Positions 20,935 through 31,602 of a DNA stretch of 64,000 bases are shown piece by piece; position 1 is the stretch's first letter; each line of letters begins with the position of its first letter. The translations under genes were made by a program, and so were the position numbers. The notes under the pieces are model-generated. The model made no database searches and had not been told where the DNA came from. It worked only from the letters and a program-made list of their open reading frames with translations. The DNA is from Heliopora coerulea (Eukaryota > Cnidaria > Anthozoa > Scleralcyonacea > Helioporidae): contig JASJOG010000085.1 of the NCBI GenBank assembly GCA_030142905.1, positions 1,363,999 through 1,427,998 of the forward strand, written 5' to 3'.

Positions 20935-21180
20935 TTGTGATAACTTAGTTGTTATGTTCTCAATGCGTGCGCTCTCAAGCTGTTCTCTCAGAAAAACTCT
21001 CTGAGTCCCTGACGGGAATCGAACCCGTCTAAACCTTCGCTCACCATCTGAGTCTTTGTAGCTCAATGGTTAGAGCGTCTCACCGGCGATTTGAAGGTTA
21101 CGGGTTCGATTCCTGTCAGGGACTCAGAGAGTTTTTCTGAGAAAACAGCTTGAGAGCGCACGCATTGAGAATGTAAAATA
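20935..21180. repeat. tRNA-like repeat, head-to-head pair
   Basis: A truncated minus-oriented unit (T arm at 21005-21030) faces a full plus-oriented tRNA-like head at 21052-21123. Same family as at 11345; flanks GCGCTCTCAAGCTGTTCTCT and its complement form a palindrome. Confidence 0.7.
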
Positions 21181-21712
21181 ATGCAATAAAATCTCACTAC
21201 TGATTGAGATATGTGTTAAGAAACATCACAATATTATTCTACACTTCGTTCTTTGTAATGAGACATTAAGACAATGGTCACAACCGTAGCCACCCCTCAT
21301 TTAAGAGTCGCAAGTTCTTTTGCTCGTTTGGAATATCTAAAGAATAATTTGTTTCAATGCTTCTACAATCCTTTACTGACGATAGGTCTTCCGTTGACGA
21401 GTTCAATCGTTCGGCGTTAACGAGAGGAAAACAAATTTGCCTCTTTCAAAACGGCCGTCAACGTTTGGAAAGAGTTAAAATTACTGCATGCAGCTTTGAC
21501 AAGTTTTATAAAAATTCGTGAACAGTAAAACATTTCAATCTTCAAGCCGTGATCAGAGAGGCCAAATCAGGTTAAGGTTTGAATTGGGGTCAAGGCCTCT
21601 CTAAACGCTTCTGATCTATCCCCATGTGGTCTTGAAGCGGTGAAAACATGGCAAATGTACAGAAAACGGCCGGGACAAACGCGGCTACGATTGAGATTTC
21701 TGGTTAATCAAT
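21181..21712. other. Intergenic, nothing recognised
   Basis: No reading frame or repeat boundary supported here. This is the 3' side of the minus-strand gene ending at 21713. Confidence 0.35.
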
Positions 21713-22972
21713 TCAGTAAGTCCTAGATTTGTTTCTAACAACTGTTTTGGGTAATACTCCATCTCTATGATCCTTGGTGCTCGCCAGACTTATACGCAAA
21801 TCTTCTAGCTGTTCGTTGAGCAGACGATGCTTCGATGCGAGCTTTGACAGCAACTCGTAAAACCCGTACGCTCGACTTGGAAAAAGGGACAACCACATGG
21901 CCCCAGCCACCCCAGAAGCAGTGACAAAAACCGGAAGACTGATACTCGATTCTTGGTATTTCTGATAAAAATAATAACAAGAAACACCCAAGCCAGCTAC
22001 GCGGAAAGTGCGAGAAAACCATTTCACGGTGTTCATTTTTGTAGAAAGCTCGAGAATTGTAGCTTCGGCTCCGGCCAGACGACGGCGGCACGAGTCAATT
22101 TGTACATGAGCTTCTCTCACGACATTGTCAAACTGCTTTCCCTTTAAAACGTCGACTTCGTCGGAGTCGATGATTTCGCTTAAGATTCTACTGACCTGTT
22201 CCACTGATTGAAATATACGTTGTTTTTGTTCTTCAATGTCTTTAGGACAATTCACAATGTATTCGCGTTGAGCAGGGAAAGGATCTTCTGGAACGTCTAG
22301 GAAAAACTTGCAAGTTCCAGGATTGCAAAAAGATTGGCTTGATTACCAAGTTCTAAGAAAAACAGGAACAATAGCTTTATTAGGAAGTCCTGTATTCTTC
22401 GTAAAGGACGCAAACACAAAGAAGCCAACAGATCCACGAAACAACTTTTTTGACTTTACTCTAATTTATGGTGTTAGATAATTAGGAGAGACTGTTAAAC
22501 TAGAAGCGCGGCTGTTGCTATCAACAACTTAATTCACGTGTACCCAACGCAATGTGTGTGTGTGTGTAAGTTAAAGAGAGAGAGGGAGTGTGTGTGTATA
22601 TGTCTTTGTATGTATGTACGAGTGTACATTACCTGTAATGTGAAAAACTCCTCTGAGGACCGTCTCATATTTCTTTAAACTCGGCATCATGTCTTTCCCA
22701 GAATGCTCTATCCATTCCATAATCGTATCCACAATGGCTATGAAGCCGTAAAACCTGGACGACCTACGACTACCAGCAGCTGACCGTTCTCTATCTACAA
22801 GCCGTTCACCTTTTACCATCGGCTCCTTATTCTTCCAATCTCCAATTGTTGCTAAGAACAACTTTCCGATTTCTTTGATTGCGTTCTTATTGGCTATTGC
22901 TTCATAACCGTTTTCGAATTCATCACCAAGTTTCAATTCGCCCGGCTGAAATTCTATTTGTTTAGTTGCCAT
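21713..22972 (-). pseudogene. Two-TM/coiled-coil family protein, copy B (one frameshift)
   Basis: Two exons. Exon 1, 22633-22972, starts MATKQIEFQPGELKLG and ends in VLRGVFHIT at phase 1 with donor CAG|GTAATG. Exon 2 spans 21713-22352 after acceptor TTCTTAG and begins L-G-N-Q-A-N-L-F-A-I. Near 22300 one base is missing relative to copies A and C (the run giving S-F then TAG instead of F-L-D-V-P-E), so the frame breaks. Downstream from 22255 it is open for 180 codons with the FDN-V-V-R-E-A motif, a TM pair, LFPSRAYGF and a coiled coil. Because only one base is wrong, a sequencing error is possible. A GT/GA microsatellite lies in the 280-bp intron. Expected product about 326 residues; function unknown. 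Confidence 0.75.
22556..22605. repeat. GT/GA microsatellite in intron
   Basis: Alternating GT, then GA, then GT dinucleotide runs within the intron of the preceding gene. Confidence 0.8.
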
Positions 22973-23742
22973 CTTTCTTGTATTTGTTGTTCGAGCTTCG
23001 TGAACTTTGTGGTAATTACTCCAGTGGGAACTTTCCCGTTAGGTTATATAGACTTAGCTATAAAATTACGTAATATGACATGTTTAGAAAGTTGTACCGA
23101 AATTCTATATAAGGACAAGGAATTAACATATTTCAAAATGACGGCACAGCGACGAGAATGTCAGTTGTAATTACTAGTGCTCGCGATGCTCATGACAGTT
23201 ATTTTCCGTCCTCAAAATTAGAACAATTAAAACCATGAACTACATTTGAAACTTCTGCTAATATATATCATCTGTAATGAAGCATGTCTTCTAGTTAATT
23301 TGAAAACAAAAGCTTGCTTAGCGATGTTATTGTTTTGAAAATTTGCTGTTGTTATTGTCCAAATTGCTTAATCAGCATTATCCAGACCGTTTGTTAGTCG
23401 ATTGTCGCATAGGCCTTGTCAAGAGGGAAATAACCGAGTGTGGTTCTTTTTGAAAGTCAGCTACTAAAAATAGTGTCACTTTGATTTCAATTAAATATAA
23501 AATTTGCATTCAACAGTGCATTTTCCTAACCTAACCATTACAGAAAAGCAAAATAGAATATCCTTTCGTCGTTAAGACAATGACTATAACTATGTACTAC
23601 GCATTCCCTCAATTGCCATCTCTTGTCAAGAACGGCTTTATTTGCTTCTGTCTAATCACTGTTCACCGATTATGGTAAAGTTTTCACTTGTCCCGGTGAG
23701 TAACCGGGATTAGAATACAAAACACGCAACTGTTTTTGTTCG
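22973..23742. other. Intergenic; promoter side of copy B
   Basis: Upstream flank of the minus-strand two-TM copy B. No gene recognised. A 70-codon plus-strand frame at 22958-23170 has no domain. Confidence 0.35.
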
Positions 23743-24187
23743 CAGGGATGGATCCAGCAAATTTAGTGAGGGGTTTCCGAGTGCCGCAGGCGCGAGAATA
23801 GTAGGGGGGTCCGGGGGCATGCTCCCCCGGAAAATTTTGAGATTTTAGATGCTCGGAAATGCAATTTCCTGCATTTTCAGAAGACGTTTCATGAAAACAT
23901 GCAGGTACCTTTATTCCTCAAATTGTACCATTTTAGCATCACTTACATCTCCCAATAGATATACTGTACAAACCTTGGAGGCCACAATTTTCCAAGGATA
24001 GTATTTCACAAATCATTTTTGTAGCACAAAGGCTGCAAAACTGATTTATGGAGTACCTCCCCAAAAGTTTCATCACAAATAGCTGTACCATACAGCTAGG
24101 TTCAGGTGGATCTCATACCCAAGCTTAGCAAGAGGTGCATACCAGTACTTCAAAATCTTGAACTAATTGAAAATTGACCTCAATGGC

Positions 24188-25500
24188 TTGATACAACTGC
24201 GGAATGGCAGATGGCAAGGCTGAATAGTTCAAAATTATCTTGATACCACAGCAGAATGATAGGTAGGAAGGCTAATTGTTCAAAATTATCTTCATACAAC
24301 AGCAGAATAGCAGGTAGGAAGGATAATTGTTCAAAATTACCTTCATACAACAGCAGAATAGCAGGTAAGAAGGCCAAATGTTCAAAATTATCTTCATACA
24401 ACAGCAGAATGATAGGTAGGAAGGGTAATTGTTCAAAATTATCTTCATACAACAGCAGAATGATAGGTAGGAAGGCTAAATGTTCAAAATTATCTTCATA
24501 CAACAGCAGAATGATAGGTAGGAAGGCTAAATGTTCAAAATTATCTTCATACAACAGCAGAATGATAGGTAGGAAGGCTAAATGTTCAAAATTATCTTCA
24601 TACAACAGCAGAATGATAGGTAGGAAGGGTAATTGTTCAAAATTATCTTCATACAACAGCAGAATGATAGGTAGGAAGGCTAAATGTTCAAAATTATCTT
24701 CATACAACAGCAGAATGATAGGTAGGAAGGCTAAATGTTCAAAATTATCTTCATACAACAGCAGAATGATAGGTAGGAAGGCTAAATGTTCAAAATTATC
24801 TTCATACAACAGCAGAATGATAGGTAGGAAGGCTAAATGTTCAAAATTATCTTCATACAACAGCAGAATGATAGGTAGGAAGGCTAATTGTTCAAAATTA
24901 TCTTCATACAACAGCAGAATCGCAGGTAGGAAGGCTAAATGTTCAAAATTACCTTCATACAACAGCAGAATCGCAGGTAAGAAGGCTAAATGTTCAAAAT
25001 TATCTTCATACAACAGCAGAATAGCAGGTAGGAAGGATAATTGTTCAAAATTACCTTCATACAACAGCAGAATAGCAGGTAAGAAGGCTAAATGTTCAAA
25101 ATTATCTTCATACAACAGCAGAATGATAGGTAGGAAGGCTAAATGTTCAAAATTATCTTCATACAACAGCAGAATAGTAGGTAGGAAGGCTAAATGTTCA
25201 AAATTATCTTCATACAACAGCAGAATGATAGGTAGGAAGGCTAAATGTTCAAAATTATCTTCATACAACAGCAGAATGATAGGTAGGAAGGCTAAATGTT
25301 CAAAATTATCTTCATACAACAGCAGAATGATAGGTAGGAAGGCTAATTGTTCAAAATTATCTTCATACAACAGCAGAATAGTAGGTAGGAAGGCTAAATG
25401 TTCAAAATTATCTTCATACAACAGCAGAATCGCAGGTAGGAAGGCTAAATGTTCAAAATTATCTTCATACAACAGCAGAATGGCAGGTAGGAAGGCTAAA
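24188..25500. repeat. 51-bp minisatellite, about 25 copies
   Basis: Consensus unit: TTCAAAATTATCTTCATACA, then ACAGCAGAATGATAGGTAGG, then AAGGCTAAATG. Variation is confined to a few sites (GATAGG versus ATAGCAGG or ATCGCAGG, TAAATG versus TAATTG), and the first units at 24188-24260 are the most diverged. More decayed units continue at about 27270-27345, so the array predates the Penelope insertion. Since 51 is a multiple of three and the unit lacks stops, it is open on both strands (17-residue periodic frames), which I treat as an artefact. Confidence 0.9.
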
Positions 25501-25606
25501 TACATTTAAAGTAAATGGTTTGAACCTGGGAGAATCGTGACATGTTTGAGGAAGTTGATCGTCCAGGTTAGTGTAGTCTTGAGAAAGACTGTTGGTTGAA
25601 GTGACT

Positions 25607-25641
25607 GACGTTTCGACAGCCTTAGCGGCGGTCATCTTCAG
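25607..25641 (-). ncRNA. Hammerhead-like motif in Penelope element 2
   Basis: On the minus strand: CTGAAGA, a seven-position stem II (GACCGCC/GGCTGTC, one mismatch) with loop GCTAA, then GAAACGTC. Covarying stem II compared with the motif at 10404 supports a selected fold. Confidence 0.55.
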
Positions 25642-25797
25642 AGTCAAAAGGAGAGTAAAGGTCAGGTTCGCCTGTATTTGTATCTGGCTCGTCCGTGATA
25701 AGTGGGCGGTCGTATTAGTCATGGAGGTGTGATATTTGGCGAGAAGCAATGGGTGTGGTTGTGTAGGCGTTAATTATCAGTTTGTCGAAGTGTAAGT

Positions 25798-27235
25798 CTA
25801 TTGGCTGCTCGCACGTTTGACTTTGTGAATTAGTCGTTTGTAAGGTCCCGGTAATTGTTGTGATCGGTTTAATGGATTTTGTTCTAAGTTCGTATACCAG
25901 CTTTCTAGTGTGAGTCGCTGTTTGTAGTTGGTGCTGTACGTAATGCATTTTGCCGAATCCCAGTCAATGTTGTGTTTGGTTTGTCGGTGGTGTTCGGCAA
26001 TGTGGTTGGTTTTGTCTCCGTTTTTTGTCGCTCGTTTGTGTTCTGTTAGTCGTATATTTAAGTTTCTGCTAGTCTCACCTATATAAGTGGCTTGGCAGTC
26101 GGAGCAATTAATTTTGTAAATTGCACCTTGTCTTTCGTGCGGTTGTTCTCTGTCCTTAACGTTAGTCAGTACATGTCGTAAAGTTGTGATGGGTTCGTGC
26201 GATACTCGTATGTTGTATGGTCGTAAGATACGCGAGATAATCTCAGACGTACCTTTTATGTAGGGTATCGTTGCTGTAGTTGTTGTCGGGCTGTTGTTTT
26301 TGTCGCGTTCATTGTCTTTGTAAGTGTTAAGTTTGATGAAGTCAGAGTTATAGTTGTTTTTGTGGAAAACGCATTGTAGGTAGTCATTTTCTTGGCGTAG
26401 AGCGTCGGGTGAGTTACAAATGAGTTGTGCGCGTCTCGTCAATGTTTTGATGGTGGTAGCTTTGTGTGAGGTTGGATTGTACGACGATTGGTCAAGTAGT
26501 CTGTCAGTATGCGTTGGTTTCCTGTAGACAGTGGTCTGTAGTTTGTTATTGTCACGACTTACCAAACAGTCAAGGAACGGAATAGGTCCGTCTTCTTCAA
26601 TCTCTTTGGTAAATTGTATGTGACTGTTCTGTTCGTTAATGTGTTTGTGAAACTCGTCAATCTCGTCTTCGGGTAGTGCAGTAATCGTGTCGTCAACGTA
26701 ACGAAACCAAAAAGGTAACGTGTGTTTGTAAGTTGCAAGAGCTCGTTCCTCTATGGATTGCATTACAATTTCAGCAACCACAACAGAAACGGGTGAGCCC
26801 ATTGCCGTGCCATGTAACTGTTTGTAGTGTTTACCGTTGTATTGAAAGTAAGTTGATGTGAGACAAAGTTCCAGTAGTTCCACGATGTCCCCTGTAGGTA
26901 AAGGAAGTGCGTCAGTAAATTCGTTGATGGCAGTTTTGGTGCATTCTAGCGCCAGTTGAAGCGGAATACTGGTAAACAGTGATTTCACGTCAAAAGACAC
27001 TAGCTTGTGGTTGTGTGGTATTTGTACTGTTTTGAGATTGTTGATGAAGTTTTCAGTCGATCGTAGTCTATGTTGTGACTTGTTGGTTAGTGGTTGCAAT
27101 ATGGTTAAGTATTTGGAAAGTTCGTAAGTAGGCGACCCACAGAACGAAACTATAGGTCGCATGGGTATTTGTGGCTTGTGAAGTTTCGGTAGTCCGTACA
27201 GCTTTGGTGATCGGCGGTACCGAACACCTGAGTCG
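25798..27235 (-). pseudogene. Penelope RT and GIY-YIG protein, N-terminally truncated
   Basis: Open without stops for about 478 codons from the truncation point to TAA. It starts with RYRRSPKLYGLPKLHKPQIP, the conserved YGLPK-HK block of Penelope RTs. Then VSFDVKSLFTSIP (motif A), LHGTAMGSPVSVVVAE (motif B), FWFRYVDDTITALP (catalytic box) and IPFLDCLVSR. The GIY-YIG domain is GAIYKINCSDCQATYIGETS with RNLNIRLTEHKRA and a conserved His/Glu tail. Only the N-terminus is missing, so this is a young, recently dead insertion. It is clearly a different lineage from the element at 8578. Confidence 0.9.
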
Positions 27236-27951
27236 ATAAATACATTTAAAATAAATACATTGAACTAAATACATTTAGTTCAAAATTAACTTGATAGAGC
27301 TGAAGAATTGCAGGTAGGATGGCCAAATAGTTTGAAATCATTTGATAGCCATGAGAAGCGCACTAGCCATTCATACCTGAACCGTCGATGTTTTCCACCA
27401 CTCTCAGAAGTCGCTAGAACGAGAAAGAGCTGGTCAGGTTCCCAGACATTCTGAATAAAGCGCAATTTTTCTGCGGGAGAGAATCGGCCAATGGTTACGT
27501 AAACGAGCCCAATATCAAAAAGACAACAATCTTATTTGGGACACACGGACTGTCCACGCGCAGCCACATTGTAGCACTAATCGATGATGGGTTTGCGATG
27601 GGTTCACCTTAATTAATTCAAGGTGCTTGACCAATAAAATACAGTTTCGATGGGTTCACTTTAATTGCCTGTGAGGTTTTAGCCAATAATATGAACTTTC
27701 GATGGGTTTCCGTGGGCTTCACGCAAGAAGCACTGGTTTCCGAGTTTCCACGCGATGGCTCACGCCATACGCGAATCCTCTGCGCTCATTTGGTTCGATT
27801 TTGCGGTGAATTCCGCCAAATTTGGTGCCCGGTGGTGCCAGCGGGGAGAAGCGATAATAAACACAATAAAAGAAAATACATTGTGCATGCTCATTTTTTA
27901 AAATTTGATGGGTTTCTGGAAACCCAGTGAACCGGTCTGGATCCACCCCTG

Positions 27952-29544
27952 GTTCGGACATGCAAATTGCCAAAGACACGCTTCAAAAGTGACGCAGCGA
28001 AAGTTAATTTAATAGTTTACCATGACGGCAGTTCTTTTTTTAAGCATAACATTTTAATTTGAAACTTCTAACCCAAAAATACAAAATAACAGGTTTGTGT
28101 TCCAAGTGAACAAAACGCTAGAGGACGTGATTTGAGACGTAGATGCATAACACGGAATATTATCTGCTAGGATTTGTTACCAAAAAGAATAAACTGACTG
28201 GTATTTCGTAAAGCATAGAGAACTTTATTAGTTCACAACTCTGAAAAATAAGGCTAGTTTCAACTTCAGAAGACATGATTTGAGAGCTACATAGAATACC
28301 ATTTCATTAAGTACGTTTTGTAGTTGAAAATAAAATGGCTGGTATTGATAAAGCACGCAGAACTTTATTGGTTTACAGCTCTTAAAAATGAGGCTAGTTC
28401 CGATTTTCGAAGACGTGATTTTAAACACAGCACAGAATATGAAAAGGACTTGTGTTTCATGAAGTGTGCTGGTCTAACTTTGATTTACAAATTCTTAATT
28501 TACAGTTTGTATATGTGAATGGAATCAGTTGTAAATAATGAACGAACAGGTAGAGAGAAGTTGTCCACAATGTTAAGTGGATTTTTCGTCGTATTCTAAA
28601 GTTAGTTTTGATTTTCGACAGAGTTAAGTGACAGTAATAGTGACACAGCACTGCGTTTTAACTTTGAACGACGAAACCAGAAATTAAAGGAGTGACAGTT
28701 ATGACAGTATAGAGGGCATCTTTCTTTTAGAGGTATAACCGTATAAGCTATGAATGTATTAAAATAGTTTTGAAATGCTTAAATGAACTTAAGATGAAAA
28801 AAGTATTTTTAATTTACTAAATTATGGATCTCGTTGGGCAGGGGTACATGTATTAAGACCAAGGCGGTCACTAGACCAGGGTTTAGGGTGCAAACGATTA
28901 TTCTTTAAGAGCGCAATAATTAACCATCTCTGAATCTTTTTGGGTCCGGGAAATGGCATTAAGACCACAGCGGTCACCCGAACGGGCTCTTGCGGCATAG
29001 TAACATGACAAATAAAATAATTACCCAAAACCAAGCACAAAATAATACCAAATATGCTAGACAGTTCAAATCGATACTACACAACCCAAGAGAAGTTTTT
29101 CAAGGAAAACGTTTGGTAACAAGTTACTAAAAATACGAATATCTGCCTCCAGATAATTCCAATTTTCAACCACCAGAGCATTTTGCACTTTTTTTTTTAA
29201 TGATGAATCTTAGTATGAATGAAATTAAAGATTTCCATAACCCATCAGCTATCACTACCATAGTGAGATAAAATGTACACTTGGGTGATTTAGATAAAAC
29301 ATAGACATGAGTAAAAACTTTGCTGATCAGCTTAAACTTGTAAGCATGGAGTATAAATAATTGGATAAAGCAGATAGTAATTATAATTTTTAGAACATGT
29401 GACAACATTTAAAAGACATGTTTCAGCATGACTTATGCCATCTTCAGCTTACTGAACATTATGAGTACAAGGCTTTCCAATAGCCAGCCACCAAAATTAT
29501 GGAACCCTTTATTTTTTTCAGATCCCAACTCAATTAAATTCCAG
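27952..29544. other. Intergenic with degenerate tandem repeat
   Basis: At about 28090-28480 a unit of roughly 135-140 bp recurs two to three times with heavy divergence (shared GAACTTTATT-[AG]-GTT and AAAAAT-[AG]-AGGCTAGTT). Otherwise no gene. This lies on the 3' side of the minus-strand copy C. Confidence 0.45.
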
Positions 29545-31323
29545 TCATCTGTGTTCAGCTTCCTGATTTGGGTTTTTGCACTTAGTCTTTGAGGCCCTGA
29601 AGCCATCCATAACATCAACTGCAGTTTTGAGCCTTCTTTCCAAAGCCTGTAAACCTTTGGTAAGCCTAAGGTGCTCGTACTCTAAACCAGCTAATGAATC
29701 ATGAAATGCATATGCCCGACTTGGAAACAATGACAGCCACATGTAACCAGAGGCTGCACAAGCAGAAGCCAGAAAAACAACGTTTAATTTGGAATCAAAA
29801 CAAATTTTCTGGATAAGATCCAGTTGGTTGGGTGTAAAATAGCTTGCTAGTGCATCCAGTGACGATGAAGATGGAGTGCAGTTGTACAATCCATAGCAAG
29901 TAATGCCCCAGCCAGTCAGGCGAAGACCTCTCGAGAACCACTTCATTATATTCATGTATCTTGTTAACTCTTTAATTGTCTCCTCAGCAGTGGCTAGTAA
30001 TCCTTTGCAGGATTCAATCACATCGTTAGCCTGTCTCACAATGTTATCAAACTCAATCCCTTTGTTATAATTGAACTCAGGCTCTTGGAGAATGGATTCG
30101 AGGATTTCACCAGCCTTTGTCACCAGCTGGAACAGCTGCTGCTTTTGATCATCAACTTCAGCAAGGCAGACACTGATGTGTTCTCGTTTTGCTTGGTAAG
30201 GATTCTCAGGAACATCTAGGAATTTGCAGGCTAGTTCAAGTAACCCAAGAAAGCTTGCCTGAGAGCCAAGTGCTAGTGGTAGGAAAAAAAGGACAATCTC
30301 AGAGTTAGATCTAAAAGAGTGTTTTCTCAATTTTGAGGGTTAAGGTATTCATGCGTACATTACGGTCTGCAATACACAAGTAAACCTGCTGAAAAAATAT
30401 ACAAAGACAAATGACATTCAGAATGTTGCATGTTTAACTCAATGAAAAAGAATTAATTGTAAATACTTTTCCTTGCCTCCGTCTGGCTCTACACAACAAA
30501 GGTACCTGGTTTGGTGAGTCTGGAGTTGATTATATGTCTGGTTTTGTCATCACTGAATAAATTTTTTTTCACTCAGAATTACATGTAACTACCAAGAAGT
30601 GTAACTTTCTCTATGCACACCAGGTTTGAAGATCTTTTAAAGCCTCAGAGTTTCAGTCCTAATTTGACCTTGTCAATGGTAATTCTACTGTTGACGTGTA
30701 TATCTACAATATCTCCGTTTAGATTTAATAATTAGTAATGACGTCATCCTTTGCCACTCTATTGCTTATTTTTTTACGCTACGATGGAAAATACTGAGAT
30801 CTGACAAGTTCGAATTGCCATATCAACTCAAGTATTGTCCCCCAATTGTTCCTTAGTTCTAACTCTAATCTCATCCCTAAACCTAACCCTTACACTAACC
30901 CTTGGGTTTATACAAATTTTCGGTGTTTTTAAAGGACGAAGAAACAATGGGGGGACTGTACTTGAACTGATCCGAATTACCTGTAATGTGATAAAGCCCT
31001 CTCAAGACTCCTTCTTTCTTCTTCAGTTCGACATCCTGAGCAGCGTTTTTCCCAGAATATTCCAGCCACTGTAGGACAACATCAACTGTATGAAAAACGT
31101 TCTTCAAGGCCGATGAGAAGTATTCTTTGAGAGAGAGCTGCCTCTGTGTAAGCTGCCGCTTGTCATCAATTCTAATTTCTCGATCAACTTCGATGTGGAA
31201 ATCGCCAATTGTCTTCAATATTCGGGCTACCTGCAAAATGAGTTTTTCATTGGCCAGGGCTTCATAGTCTTGGTAATCTTTGCTTCCAAGGGGCAATTCC
31301 TCAGCGTCTTTTTGTTCCGCCAT
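29545..31323 (-). CDS. Two-TM/coiled-coil family protein, copy C
   Basis: Two exons, both open. Exon 1, 30981-31323, starts MAEQKDAEELPLGSKDY; an upstream in-frame Met at about 31380 is less likely because copy B starts at the equivalent site. Exon 1 ends VLRGLYHIT at phase 1 with donor CAG|GTAATT. Exon 2, 29545-30272, follows acceptor CCACTAG and begins A-L-G-S-Q-A. Product about 356 residues: an alpha-helical N-terminal domain (1-115), FDNIVRQAN, a CKGLLATAEETIKEL helix, TM1 near WFSRGLRLTGWGITCYGLY, an extra 30-residue loop absent from A and B, TM2 near VVFLASACAASGYMW, SLFPSRAYAFH, and a C-terminal coiled coil. Not a family I can name. It is divergent from SNIP1 with 279 bp between start codons. 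Confidence 0.8.
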
Positions 31324-31602
31324 GACTAAATCGTCTGTGATATGCCCACGTTCAGTTAAAGAACAATGAATGTTTATCAACGATTACCGGTGTTTTTATT
31401 TTCTGTGAAGCATGATGTAAGAATTTTTAGAAACCGTGGAAATTGTCTAAATTCGATCCCAGGAAACCATCAATTTCGTTCTCAGTCTCCACATCGGACA
31501 TTAATTACCACATAATGTATTTCACTGAAAAGTTCAAATGTAAGCTACTGTAACGACAAATAACAAGATGTGATCTTATACTATGCTTTGTGGGGAATAG
31601 TA
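31324..31602. promoter_or_regulatory. Shared upstream region of copy C and SNIP1
   Basis: 279 bp separate the two divergent start codons, with no repeat inside. A bidirectional promoter is inferred from the geometry; I see no firm TATA or initiator. Confidence 0.5.

Larger units (their letters stand above)
25511..27236 (-). mobile_element. Penelope-like element 2, 5'-truncated
   Basis: Inserted in the minisatellite edge with TAAATACATTTAAA at 25497-25510 and again at 27237-27250 as the likely 14-bp target duplication. It encodes RT plus GIY-YIG on the minus strand, with a hammerhead-like core in the 3' tail (25607-25641). Unlike the element at 8578 it has no signal-peptide-like tail frame and no inverted tail copy. 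Confidence 0.85.
23743..27951. mobile_element. hAT-type non-autonomous element, 4.2 kb, with nested insertions
   Basis: The left end CAGGGATGGATCCAG and the right end (complement CAGGGGTGGATCCAG) are inverted, with sub-terminal similarity continuing to GGGTTTCC. The perfect 5-bp flank GTTCG lies on both sides (23738-23742 and 27952-27956). Inside are a 51-bp minisatellite and a Penelope-like insertion; no transposase is visible. The TIR type matches the 490-bp element at 16837. Confidence 0.75.

Noticed and set aside
21765..22147. Alternative frames over two-TM copy B
   Set aside because: Shadow frames; the family motifs are only in the 21713-22255 frame.
24188..25500. CRISPR-like array
   Set aside because: Units are contiguous near-identical 51-mers without unique spacers, in an intron-bearing eukaryotic genome.
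24180..25509. Long repetitive proteins on both strands
   Set aside because: Artefact of a stop-free 51-bp minisatellite; both strands are equally open and no start, splice or conserved partner exists.
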